Below, piece by piece: positions 7,814 through 16,097 of a stretch of 64,000 bases of DNA. The notes under the pieces are model-generated. The model ran no database searches. It was not told the origin of the DNA and saw only the letters and a program-made list of their open reading frames with translations. How positions within the stretch are numbered: the stretch's first letter is position 1; each line of letters starts with the position of its first letter. The DNA is from JAGVSZ01 sp019137045 (GTDB lineage Bacteria; Pseudomonadota; Gammaproteobacteria; Burkholderiales; SG8-39). The translations under genes and the position numbers were made by a program. The stretch covers positions 122,455 through 186,454 of the forward strand of contig JAXMFT010000011.1 of NCBI GenBank assembly GCA_046347635.1, in the 5' to 3' direction.

Positions 7814-8563
7814 ATGATCCGGTTTCTCGCGATCCAGCACACCTTCGCCGAGTTCCTCGGCGCGCTCGAGCCGCAGTTCGAGGCGCGTGGCATCGCGTTC
7901 ACGTATCTGCGCCCGGTGACCGGGCAGGACGTGACCGCCGCCGCCGGGCAGTTCGACTGCCTCTGGCTCCTCGGCGGGGCGTTCCCGGTCGCCGACCGCG
8001 CGCGCTGCCCGTGGGTCGACGACGAGCGGCGGCTCGTGACGGCATTCGAGCGGTCGCGTCGCCCGGTGGTGGGGCTCGGTTTCGGGGCGCACGTGGTCGC
8101 GCTCGCGCACGGCGGGACGGCGCGCGCCGAACCGGCGCACGATACCTGCGGGACGGTCGCGCGCGCGACCGCGGCCGGCCGCGAGGATCCCGTCGCGCGC
8201 GCGGTCGACGGGCGGCACGTCCTGGTGATGGCGAACGGCGCGGTCGAGCTGCCCGCGGGGATGGCGCCGCTCGTCGTGTCCGACGACGGCCGCTGGCTCG
8301 CGATCCGCCCGACGCCGCTCGCGTACGGACTCGCGTTCCGTCCGGAGCTGAAGCCCGGCATGATCGAGGACATGATCATGGAGGACGGGCGCCCGGTGCC
8401 GGAGAACATCGGCGCGATTCTGGAGGAGGCGCGGGCGCGCTGGGCCGACGCGCAGGAGACCACCGCACGGGTGGTGGCGGGGCTGGTCGAGGCGCTCGAC
8501 CTCATGCAGGAGCGGCGCAAGATGCCGGTGTTCGGCCTGAAGGCGGTCAGGGAGGACGAATGA
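7814..8563 (+). CDS. Class I glutamine amidotransferase homologue lacking catalytic residues
   Basis: A 249-residue protein with the flavodoxin-like fold order of GMP-synthase-type amidotransferases: FDCLWLLGG (about 47-55), the nucleophile elbow region PVVGLGFGAHVVA (84-96) and AYGLAFRPELKPGM (170-183). In active enzymes the elbow reads G-x-C-x-G and the end of the domain has F-H-P-E. Here the cysteine position is Gly89 and the histidine position is Arg176, so glutamine hydrolysis by the usual triad seems impossible. A C-terminal tail of about 60 residues is helical. It overlaps the next gene by ATGA. Probably a binding or regulatory protein. Confidence 0.65.
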   Translation: MIRFLAIQHTFAEFLGALEPQFEARGIAFTYLRPVTGQDVTAAAGQFDCLWLLGGAFPVADRARCPWVDDERRLVTAFERSRRPVVGLGFGAHVVALAHGGTARAEPAHDTCGTVARATAAGREDPVARAVDGRHVLVMANGAVELPAGMAPLVVSDDGRWLAIRPTPLAYGLAFRPELKPGMIEDMIMEDGRPVPENIGAILEEARARWADAQETTARVVAGLVEALDLMQERRKMPVFGLKAVREDE

Positions 8564-8916
8564 GCGGTGCGCGTCCGGGCGGGAGCGCGGGCGAGGCCCG
8601 GCTCCTCGCGCTCTGGCGCCGGCTCGACCGCGAGCGGCGGGCGACGCTCGTCGAGTTCGCGGAGTTCCTCGCCGCGCGCGGCGAGGCGCCGCGCTCCGCG
8701 CAGGTCGCGACGCTGCGGCCGCAGCACGAGACCGTGGTGCACGCGGTGCGCCGCCTGAACGCGAGCTTCCCCATGCTCGGGCGCGTGCGGCTCCTGCAGC
8801 CGGTCGGCGACCTCCTGTCGCAGCATCTCGTGGACGGCCGCGACGCGACCGCGGTCATCGACGATCTGGAGGCGCTCTACGCGGCGGCGTACGCGGCCTT
8901 CCTGAAGGCGCAGTAG
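8560..8916 (+). CDS. Small protein of unknown function coupled to the amidotransferase homologue
   Basis: I do not recognise this 118-residue protein. It begins at the ATG overlapping the preceding stop, so translation is probably coupled and the two products may work together. It is predicted mostly helical, with LDRERRATLVEFAEFLAARG near the N-terminus and LNASFPMLGRVRLLQPVGD in the middle. No cysteine or membrane segment is seen. alr follows after 64 bases. Confidence 0.6.
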   Translation: MSGARPGGSAGEARLLALWRRLDRERRATLVEFAEFLAARGEAPRSAQVATLRPQHETVVHAVRRLNASFPMLGRVRLLQPVGDLLSQHLVDGRDATAVIDDLEALYAAAYAAFLKAQ

Positions 8917-8980
8917 CGCAGCCGTGGCTCACCGGACGGGCCACCGCGCCGGTTAACATCCGCACTCCCAACTCGCAGCC

Positions 8981-10051
8981 ATGCCCCGTCCGATCCGCGC
9001 CACGTTCGATGCCGCCGCGTTCGCGCGCAACCTCGCGGTCGCGCGCGCGCGCGCCGGGGGCGCGCGGGTCTGGGCGGTGGTCAAGGCGAACGCCTACGGA
9101 CACGGCCTCGTGCGCGCGGCGCGCGCGCTCGGCGCCGCCGACGGTTTCGCGCTGCTCGACCTCGACGAGGCGGTGCGCCTGCGCGAGGCGGGGGTACGCA
9201 AGCCGATCCTGCTCCTCGAGGGGTTCTTCGCCGCGGCCGACCTCGAGCCGATCGCGCGGCACGCGCTCACCGCTGTAGTCCATTCGAGCGAGCAGATCGC
9301 GTTGCTCGAATCGATTCGGCCAAGTCGGCCGTTCGACGTGTTCCTCAAGCTCAACACCGGGATGAACCGGCTCGGGATTCGCGCCGAGGACGCGCGCGCC
9401 GCGCTCGCGCGCCTGAGGGCGACCGGGTGTGTCGGCGAGGTCACCCTGATGACGCATTTCGCCGACGCCGACGGGCCCGGCGGCGTGGCCGAGCAGCTCG
9501 CGCGCTTCGAGGCCGCGACGCAAGGGCTCGGGCTTCCGCGCAGCCTCGCCAACTCGGCCGCGCTGCTGCGCTTCCCGCAATCCCGGGCCGACTGGGTGCG
9601 GCCGGGGATCATGCTCTACGGCTGCTCGCCGTTCCCTGAGGAGTCGGCCGACGCACTCGGGCTCGCGCCGGTGATGACGCTGACGAGCGAGCTGATCGCC
9701 GTCCGCGAGCTCGCTGCGGGCGACCAGGTGGGCTACGGCGGCGCGTTCACCGCGGAGCGCGCCATGCGGATCGGCGTGGTGGCGTGCGGCTACGCCGACG
9801 GCTATCCGCGCCATGCACCGACCGGCACGCCGATCCTGGTCGGTGGCAGGCGGACGCGAACGGTGGGGCGCGTGTCGATGGACATGCTCACCGTGGATCT
9901 CGAAGGCCTGCCGGACGCGCGCGTTGGCGCGCCGGTCACGCTCTGGGGCGAGGGCCTGTCGTGCGACGAGGTCGCGACGGCGGCAGGGACCGTGAGCTAC
10001 GAGCTCCTGTGCGCGCTCGCAGCGCGCGTGCCGCAGACGGAGCGCGCGTAG
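8981..10051 (+). CDS. alr: Alanine racemase
   Basis: PLP enzyme interconverting L- and D-alanine, supplying D-Ala for peptidoglycan. The 356-residue protein has the PLP lysine K35 in VWAVVKANAYGHG and the second catalytic base Y252 in VGYGGAFTA. It also has LNTGMNRLG, MTHFADAD and the C-terminal VSMDMLTVDL. Length is normal for the family. radA follows within four bases, the usual betaproteobacterial pairing. Confidence 0.94.
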   Translation: MPRPIRATFDAAAFARNLAVARARAGGARVWAVVKANAYGHGLVRAARALGAADGFALLDLDEAVRLREAGVRKPILLLEGFFAAADLEPIARHALTAVVHSSEQIALLESIRPSRPFDVFLKLNTGMNRLGIRAEDARAALARLRATGCVGEVTLMTHFADADGPGGVAEQLARFEAATQGLGLPRSLANSAALLRFPQSRADWVRPGIMLYGCSPFPEESADALGLAPVMTLTSELIAVRELAAGDQVGYGGAFTAERAMRIGVVACGYADGYPRHAPTGTPILVGGRRTRTVGRVSMDMLTVDLEGLPDARVGAPVTLWGEGLSCDEVATAAGTVSYELLCALAARVPQTERA

Positions 10052-10054
10052 GCG

Positions 10055-11408
10055 ATGGCGCAGGCGAAGTCGATCACGTCTGCGGCGAGCGCGGCGCCCT
10101 CGACGAAGTGGCAGGGCAGTGCGGGCACTGCGGCGCTCGGCGACGCTGCTCGAGACCGCCGCCGAGCGGCCGGCGCAGCGGCGCTACGGCGGAGTGGCGA
10201 AGGCGGCGGCGCTCACCTCGCTCGCCCGTGTGACCGCGAAGGAGTCGGTGCGCATGCCGACCGGCGTGAGCGAGTTCGACCGGGCGCTCGGCGGCGGGCT
10301 GGTGGCCGGGCAGGTGGTGTTGATCGGCGGCGATCCCGGCATCGGCAAGTCGACGCTGCTCCTTCAGGCGCTCGCGTGGATGAGCTCGGCGCGCAAGTCG
10401 ATCTACGTGCCGGGGGAGGAGTCCGCGGAGCAGACCGCGCTGCGCGCGCAGCGGCTGCAGGTCGACGCCGCCGACGTGAAGCTCCTGGCCGAGATCCAGC
10501 TCGAGCGCATCGCCGCGACGCTGGAGGCCGAGAAGCCGGAGATCGCGGTCGTCGATTCGATCCAGACGCTCTACTCGGAGGCGCTCGCCTCGGCGCCGGG
10601 GTCGGTGGCGCAGGTGCGCGAGTGCGCGGCGCAGCTGACGCGCGTGGCGAAGGCGCACGGGATCGCGCTCGTCTTCGTCGGCCACGTGACCAAGGAGGGC
10701 GCACTCGCTGGGCCGCGCGTGCTCGAGCACATCGTCGACACGGTGCTCTACTTCGAAGGCGACCCGAACTCCAGCTTCCGGCTGATACGCGCGTTCAAGA
10801 ACCGCTTCGGCCCGGTCAACGAGCTGGGCGTGTTCGCTATGACCGAGAAGGGGCTGCGCGGCGTGAGCAACCCGTCGGCGCTGTTCCTGTCGCAGCACCG
10901 GGAGCCGGTGCCCGGCTCGTGCATCCTCGTCACGAACGAGGGCACGCGGCCGCTGCTCGTCGAGGTGCAGGCGCTGGTGGACGGAGCGGCGGGGATGAAC
11001 CCGCGGCGCCTCGCGCAGGGCCTCGATCAGGGGCGGCTCGCGATGCTGCTCGCAGTCCTGCATCGGCACGGTGGCGTCGCGTGTCACGACCAGGACGTGT
11101 TCGTCAACGCGGTCGGCGGGGTGCGGATCGGCGAGCCGGCGGCGGATCTCGCCGTCCTGCTCGCCGTCGCCTCGAGCCTGCGTGCCCGCCCGCTGCCCGA
11201 CAAGCTGGTGGTGTTCGGCGAGGTCGGGCTGGCCGGGGAGGTGCGCCCCGCGCCGCGCGGCCAGGAACGGCTGCGCGAGGCGGCGAAGCTCGGGTTTCGG
11301 CGGGCGCTCGTGCCGAGGGCGAACGCGCCAAAGCAGCCGATTCCCGGGATCGAGGTGAGCGCGATCGAGCGGCTCGCCGACGCGCTCGCTGCGGTTCAAC
11401 TCCGGTAG
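10055..11408 (+). CDS. radA: DNA repair protein RadA, N-terminal zinc finger disrupted by frameshifts
   Basis: RadA is a RecA-like branch-migration ATPase of recombination repair. From about 10126 the frame is intact: LLETAAERP, Walker A GGDPGIGKST, the KNRFGPVNE motif, and the C-terminal Lon-like domain (HGGVACHDQDVFVNAVGG). The expected start MAQAKSI lies at 10055, but the following 70 bases read as a C4 zinc finger only if several single bases are restored: SPKW-like STKWQG is visible while the cysteine codons are out of frame. The unbroken frame begins at a GTG at 10119. The 3-prime end overlaps the convergent LysR gene by 13 bases. I suspect sequence error rather than decay. Confidence 0.85.
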
Positions 11409-12289
11409 CGCAGCGCCTCGACCAGCAGGGCGAAGGCCGGCGATGACTGTCGGCGGCTCGGGTAATAGAGGTGGTATCCGGAGAAAGGCGCGCACCAATC
11501 CTCGAGTACTCGAATGAGGCTTCCGCGGGCGACGTGCGGCTGCGCCGTGTCCTCGGGCATGTACGCCAGGCCGAGGCCGGCCAGTGCGGCATCCAGGCGC
11601 TGCCGGATGGTGTTGAAGACGAGCTGCCCGTCCACTCGCACCTTCAGCTCGCGCTTGCCCTTCTCGAACTCCCATGCGTACAGGCCACCATGGGTCGGCA
11701 TGCGGAGATTGATGCAGTTGTGCTCGGTCAGGTCCTGCGGCTTCTTCGGTGAGCGTCGCTTCTCGAAATACGCCGGGGAGCCCACGACGGCCATCCGCAT
11801 ATCGGGCCCGATGCGCACGGCGATCATGTCCTTCGCGACCTGTTCTCCAAGACGAACGCCCGCGTCGTAGCGCTGCGCGACGATATCGGTGAATCCATAG
11901 TCGACGCTGACCTCGACTTTGATATCGGGGTAACTCGGCAGGAGCTTCATCAAGGCGGGCGAGATGGCCGTGTACGCCGCGTGCTCGCCGGCCGTGATGC
12001 GAATGGTGCCGGCGGGCTTCTCGCGCAGCTCGCTTAAGGCGTCCAACTCGGCCTCGATCTCCTCGAAGCGAGAGCCCACGGTCGCCAGAACGCGTTCGCC
12101 TGCCACGGTGGCCGCGACACTCCGCGTCGTGCGGGTCAGCAGCCGGAGGCCCAGCCTCGACTCCAGCCCGCGAATGGTCTGGCTCAGCGCGGATTGCGAA
12201 ACCCCGAGCTTCGCGGCCGCCTTGGTGAAGCTCCGCTCCCGCGCGACAGCTAGAAAGGCTAGGAGGTCGCTGACGTTCTCGCGGCGCAT
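11396..12289 (-). CDS. LysR-family transcriptional regulator of the redox cluster
   Basis: A 297-residue LysR regulator. The helix-turn-helix is SFTKAAAKLGVSQSALSQTI (about 20-39) and the effector domain includes IRITAGEHAAYTAISPALMK and VDYGFTDIVAQRYDAGVRLG, a pattern common in regulators of the AphB/YafC type. It is divergent from the zinc alcohol dehydrogenase at 12432, so it probably controls that gene and perhaps the whole cluster. Its 3-prime end overlaps radA by 13 bases, marking the left edge of the accessory block. Confidence 0.88.
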   Translation of the reverse strand: MRRENVSDLLAFLAVARERSFTKAAAKLGVSQSALSQTIRGLESRLGLRLLTRTTRSVAATVAGERVLATVGSRFEEIEAELDALSELREKPAGTIRITAGEHAAYTAISPALMKLLPSYPDIKVEVSVDYGFTDIVAQRYDAGVRLGEQVAKDMIAVRIGPDMRMAVVGSPAYFEKRRSPKKPQDLTEHNCINLRMPTHGGLYAWEFEKGKRELKVRVDGQLVFNTIRQRLDAALAGLGLAYMPEDTAQPHVARGSLIRVLEDWCAPFSGYHLYYPSRRQSSPAFALLVEALRYRS

Positions 12290-12372
12290 TCAGTAGTCCT
12301 TCTAATGAGTCCATGCGGATTATCCCCTCTAATCACCGGACCGATCAGCGACTACTCTGTTCGCAGTGACGA

Positions 12373-12394
12373 GTTGGGCCCAATTGGGGCCAAC
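12373..12394. promoter_or_regulatory. Near-perfect 22-base palindrome, probable operator
   Basis: The segment is a palindrome centred on AATT, with outer arms GTTGG and CCAAC; 20 of 22 positions are symmetric. It lies between the divergent LysR gene and the alcohol dehydrogenase gene, 37 bases before the latter's start. It could be the LysR binding site, though classical LysR boxes are shorter T-N11-A motifs. Confidence 0.45.
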
Positions 12395-12431
12395 GCATCA
12401 ACGTCGCGCTGCTCGCGAGGGAGGCACCGAA

Positions 12432-13505
12432 ATGACGACATCCGGCTACAACGCGAAGGCTTACGCGGCCGCCGCCGCGACCTCGCCCCTCGCACGGACG
12501 ACGATCCGGCGGCGCGAGCCCACGGCGCGCGACGTGCGGATCGAGATCCTCTTCTGCGGCATCTGTCACTCCGACCTGCACTACGCCCGCAACGAGTGGC
12601 GCGACGTCCTGCCCGCGGCGTACCCGTGCGTGCCGGGCCACGAAATCGTGGGGCGCGTGGCGAAGGTCGGCCCGGGCGTCGCGCGGCACAAGGTCGGTGA
12701 CCTGGTCGCGGTCGGCTGCCTAGTCGATTCCGACCACACCTGCCCGAACTGCCAGGCGGGGCTCGAGAACTTCTGCCCGAACCTGACGCTCACCTTCGGC
12801 TCGGTCGACAGGCACGGAACCGCTCCGGTGACCTTCGGCGGCTACTCCGACAGCATCGTGGTCGATGAGCGCTTCGTCCTGCGCGTCCCGTCGAACCTGA
12901 ACCCCGCCGGCGCCGCCCCGCTCCTGTGCGCTGGGATCACGACCTACTCGCCGCTGCGCCGCTTCGGCGTGGGCAAGGGCAAGAAGGTGGGCATCGTCGG
13001 CCTGGGCGGGCTGGGCCACATGGGGACCAAGCTCGCCCGGGCGTTCGGCGCCCACGTCGTTGTCTTCACCACCTCGCCAAGCAAGACCGAAGACGCTCAG
13101 CGGCTGGGCGCCCACGAGGTCGTCGTGTCGCGCAACGCCGACGAGATGAAGAAGCACGCCGGGTCCTTCGACTTCATCCTCGACACGGTCGCGGCCGATC
13201 ACGACATCAACCAGTACCTCAACCTGCTGCGGCTCGAAGGGAACCTCACGCTCGTCGGTGCGCCGCCGAAGCCCCTGGCGCTCTCGTCGTTCGCGCTGAT
13301 CTTCGGAAACCGCAGCGTTTCCGGCTCCAACATCGGCGGCATCCCGCAGACCCAGGAGATGCTCGACTTCTGCGGGCAGCATGGCATCACGGCCGACGTC
13401 GAAGTCATCCCGGTCCAGAAGGTCAACGAGGCCTGGGACAGGCTCGTCAAGGCGGACGTGAAGTACCGCTTCGCCATCGACATGGCTTCCCTCGGGGCCG
13501 AGTGA
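12432..13505 (+). CDS. Zinc-dependent alcohol dehydrogenase (YahK/CAD type)
   Basis: A 357-residue medium-chain dehydrogenase, probably reducing aldehydes with NADPH. Catalytic zinc ligands are visible in CGICHSDLHYARNEW and PGHEIVG. The cofactor loop is GLGGLGHMGTKLA. In the structural zinc loop, DSDHTCPNCQAGLENFC, the first ligand position is Asp instead of the usual Cys. Start chosen at the ATG opening MTTSGYNAKAYA; there is upstream in-frame sequence but it crosses the palindrome. It is the first gene of a plus-strand run of redox genes. Confidence 0.9.
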   Translation: MTTSGYNAKAYAAAAATSPLARTTIRRREPTARDVRIEILFCGICHSDLHYARNEWRDVLPAAYPCVPGHEIVGRVAKVGPGVARHKVGDLVAVGCLVDSDHTCPNCQAGLENFCPNLTLTFGSVDRHGTAPVTFGGYSDSIVVDERFVLRVPSNLNPAGAAPLLCAGITTYSPLRRFGVGKGKKVGIVGLGGLGHMGTKLARAFGAHVVVFTTSPSKTEDAQRLGAHEVVVSRNADEMKKHAGSFDFILDTVAADHDINQYLNLLRLEGNLTLVGAPPKPLALSSFALIFGNRSVSGSNIGGIPQTQEMLDFCGQHGITADVEVIPVQKVNEAWDRLVKADVKYRFAIDMASLGAE

Positions 13506-13515
13506 AAGGAGGCAG

Positions 13516-14235
13516 ATGAGGCTCCTCGCGGCGGTGCTCGTGTCACTCTCCATGGCCGCTTCGGCGTTCGCCCAGGCCGATCTGACGATCGCGCGCAGCG
13601 GCGCTCAGACTTCCCGCACCGGACCGGAAGAGAACTTCACTGGTTCGGTTCGGGTCGATCCGCTGTTCCCGGCGCGCGAGCCGGCGCGCGCCTCCGGCGC
13701 CTACGTCACCTTTCAGCCGGGCGCGCGCAGCGCCTGGCACACGCATCCGCTCGGCCAGACTCTCGTCGTCACGGCCGGCGTCGGGCGGGTGCAGCGCCGG
13801 GGCGGCCCGATCGAGGAGATCCGGGCAGGCGATGTCGTATGGATCCCCCCAGGGGTGAAGCACTGGCACGGCGCGGCGCCGGACAGCGCGATGACGCACC
13901 TCGCCGTCCAGGAGCACGTCGGCGGCGAGGTCGTCGACTGGCTGGAAAAAGTGAGCGACGCGCAATATCGCGCGCCGCACCCCGGAAGCGCGTCGGGACC
14001 GGCCGCTGCGCAACCGACCACGGCGCAACGGCTGTTCGGCGACATCAATCCCAAGCTCGCCGAGCTCACCGACAACGTGCTCTTCGGCGACGTGTGGGCG
14101 CGTCCGGGACTTTCCCCGCGCGACCGCAGAGCCGTGGATCGTGCCGATCCCGGGCACGACCAAGCTGCACCGGCTGGAGGAGAACCTGGGCGCCGTCTCC
14201 CTGCAACTGGCGCAGACCGACCTCAGCAGTATTGA
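13516..14235 (+). CDS. Exported cupin with truncated CMD domain fused to foreign sequence
   Basis: The frame begins with a signal peptide (to about AFAQA, residue 20), followed by a cupin barrel with metal ligands in AWHTHPLGQT and PGVKHWHGAAP, as in the bacterial hydroxynitrile-lyase-like cupins. A carboxymuconolactone-decarboxylase domain then starts (TTAQRLFGDINPKLAELTDN ... RPGLSPRDR) but stops at about 14125. From there the DNA is the C-terminal end of an aldo-keto reductase read in the wrong frame, giving a meaningless tail. The cupin may still fold; the CMD half is lost. A deletion joining two genes is the simplest explanation. Confidence 0.75.
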   Translation: MRLLAAVLVSLSMAASAFAQADLTIARSGAQTSRTGPEENFTGSVRVDPLFPAREPARASGAYVTFQPGARSAWHTHPLGQTLVVTAGVGRVQRRGGPIEEIRAGDVVWIPPGVKHWHGAAPDSAMTHLAVQEHVGGEVVDWLEKVSDAQYRAPHPGSASGPAAAQPTTAQRLFGDINPKLAELTDNVLFGDVWARPGLSPRDRRAVDRADPGHDQAAPAGGEPGRRLPATGADRPQQY

Positions 14236-14308
14236 GCAGGCCCTCACAGAGGTCAGGATTCAAGGTGACCGTTACCCCGCTGCGCTGCAGGCACGGGTCG
14301 GTCGATAG
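14126..14308 (+). pseudogene. C-terminal fragment of an aldo-keto reductase
   Basis: In the frame ending at the TAG at 14306-14308 the DNA encodes EPWIVPIPGTTKLHRLEENL, then TEVRIQGDRYPAALQARVGR. This closely parallels the C-terminus of the intact aldo-keto reductase at 15076-16068 (PWIVPIPGTTKRHRLEENIG ... RYPEHLQRLVGR) but is a different copy. It has no start and overlaps the chimeric cupin frame. Confidence 0.8.
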
Positions 14309-14324
14309 CGCCAGGAGACCCCCA

Positions 14325-14915
14325 ATGACTTCTGATCATGATTCGACCCGTCGAACCGTGATGAAAGCACTCGCAGCGCTTCCGTTCGGCACCGCGACAG
14401 CGGCCAGCGCCCAGGGCGGCGAAGTGCGTCGCCGAGGGTCGCGAACCCTCGTGGCCTATTTCTCCCGGTCGGGCAACACGCGCGTCGTCGCCGGCCTGAT
14501 CCATCGTGCCCGCGGCACGGACCTGTTCGAGATCGTGCCAGCCCAGCCCTACCCCGAGGACTATCCGGAGACGGTGGCGCAAGCCCGCAAGGAAAGCGAC
14601 AGCGGCTACGAGCCGGCCTTGGCGGCCAGGGTGATCACCATGGCGGACTACGACACGGTGTTCCTCGGCTTTCCGATCTGGGGCCAAACCGCACCGCCGG
14701 TGATCCGCTCCTTCCTGTCCGGGCATGACCTGTCGGGCAAGAACCTGATCCCGTTCGTCACCCACGGCGGCTACGGACTCGGCAAGAGCCAAGACGTTCT
14801 CGCCAGACATGCGCCGAAAGCGAGATTGCTCGCCGGCTTCGTCATGGAGATGGACCAGGAGCGGCGAACGATGGAGCGTGTGACGAGCTGGCTGAGCGGC
14901 GTCACGGTCAAGTGA
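14325..14915 (+). CDS. Exported flavodoxin-like protein
   Basis: A 196-residue flavodoxin-family protein. Residues 9-31 form a Tat-like signal (RRTVMKALAALPFGTATAAS). The FMN phosphate loop is AYFSRSGNTRVVA, and later FLGFPIWGQTAPPVIRSFL and FVTHGGYGLGKSQ match the flavodoxin fold of the short quinone-reductase-like group. An export signal on an FMN protein implies folding with cofactor before Tat transport. It sits among oxidoreductases and may reduce quinones or feed electrons to partners. Confidence 0.8.
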   Translation: MTSDHDSTRRTVMKALAALPFGTATAASAQGGEVRRRGSRTLVAYFSRSGNTRVVAGLIHRARGTDLFEIVPAQPYPEDYPETVAQARKESDSGYEPALAARVITMADYDTVFLGFPIWGQTAPPVIRSFLSGHDLSGKNLIPFVTHGGYGLGKSQDVLARHAPKARLLAGFVMEMDQERRTMERVTSWLSGVTVK

Positions 14916-14986
14916 GTTCGGTGGCGGCCTGGTGGGAGCAACTGCCTCGCCGTCTGCTGCCACCCCAATGAAAGAGGCAAGAAACC

Positions 14987-15070
14987 ATGAAGCATCGCCA
15001 ACTCGGAACTAGCCTGGAAGTCTCGGCCCTTGGCCTGGGCTGCATGGGCATGCATCTACCTGTGAGGTAA
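14987..15070 (+). pseudogene. N-terminal stub of an aldo-keto reductase
   Basis: A short frame of 27 codons opens MKHRQLGTSLEVSALGLGCM and stops at 15068-15070. It matches the first 22 residues of the intact aldo-keto reductase that starts six bases later (RRLGRSNLEVSAIGLGCMG). A ribosome-binding site (AAAGAGG) precedes it. It is the stump of another tandem copy, ended by a deletion after GCMGMH. Confidence 0.8.
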
Positions 15071-15075
15071 GCACG

Positions 15076-16068
15076 ATGCAAAGGCGGAGACTCGGAAGAA
15101 GCAACCTGGAAGTGTCGGCCATCGGCCTCGGCTGCATGGGACTGAGCTTCGGCTACGGGCCGGCCACGGACACGGGGCAGGCGATCTCGCTGATTCGGGC
15201 TGCAGTTGACCGCGGCGTGACCTTCTTCGACACGGCAGAGGTCTACGGCCCCTATCTGAACGAGGAAGTCGTCGGCGAGGCCCTTGCACCCGTGCGCGAC
15301 CGGGTGGTGATCGCCACGAAGTTCGGCTTCGACATCGATCCGGGCACGGGCAAGCAGCGCGGTCTCAACAGCCGACCGGAGCACATCAGGCAGGTCGCCG
15401 AGGCCTCCCTCAAGCGTCTGAAGACAGACCGCATCGATCTTTTCTACCAGCACCGCGTCGACCCGAACGTGCCGATCGAAGAGGTCGCCGGGGCGGTGAA
15501 AGAATTGATCCTGGAAGGCAAGGTCAGGCATTTCGGGCTTTCGGAGGCGGGCGTCCAGACGATCCGTCGCGCCCATGCCGTCCAGCCGGTAGCGGCGCTG
15601 CAGAGCGAGTATTCGCTGTGGTGGCGCGAGCCCGAACAGGAGATCCTGCCGACGCTCGAGGAACTGGGGATCGGTTTCGTGCCCTTCAGCCCTCTGGGCA
15701 AGGGTTTCTTGACGGGTGCGTTGACGGAGAACGCGACGTTCGACAGTTCCGACTTCCGCAACATCGTTCCCCGCTTCGCGCCGGAAGCCCGCAAGGCGAA
15801 TCGCCCCCTGGTCGATGCGCTCGGCGAGATCGCGACCCGAAAGCAAGTCACACCTGCCCAGGTCGCGATCGCCTGGCTGCTGGCCCAGAAGCCCTGGATC
15901 GTTCCGATCCCCGGCACCACGAAGCGGCATCGCCTCGAGGAGAACATCGGCGCGGCTACGGTCGACCTGACGCCGGACGATCTGCGTGGCATCGAAGGGG
16001 CGATCTCGAAGATCACGGTGCAAGGTGCGCGCTACCCGGAACATCTGCAGCGGCTGGTCGGTCGCTGA
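15076..16068 (+). CDS. Aldo-keto reductase
   Basis: A complete 330-residue aldo-keto reductase of the YajO/IolS-like type, reducing aldehydes or ketones with NADPH. The catalytic tetrad is visible: Asp and Tyr in FFDTAEVYGPYLNE, Lys in VIATKFGFD and His in LFYQHRVDPN. The cofactor-binding end is IVPIPGTTKRHRLEENIGA. It follows a truncated copy and precedes the SUMF1 gene. Length is normal. Confidence 0.92.
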   Translation: MQRRRLGRSNLEVSAIGLGCMGLSFGYGPATDTGQAISLIRAAVDRGVTFFDTAEVYGPYLNEEVVGEALAPVRDRVVIATKFGFDIDPGTGKQRGLNSRPEHIRQVAEASLKRLKTDRIDLFYQHRVDPNVPIEEVAGAVKELILEGKVRHFGLSEAGVQTIRRAHAVQPVAALQSEYSLWWREPEQEILPTLEELGIGFVPFSPLGKGFLTGALTENATFDSSDFRNIVPRFAPEARKANRPLVDALGEIATRKQVTPAQVAIAWLLAQKPWIVPIPGTTKRHRLEENIGAATVDLTPDDLRGIEGAISKITVQGARYPEHLQRLVGR

Positions 16069-16097
16069 GCGGACCTTGCACCGGAAAGAGAGCGGAT

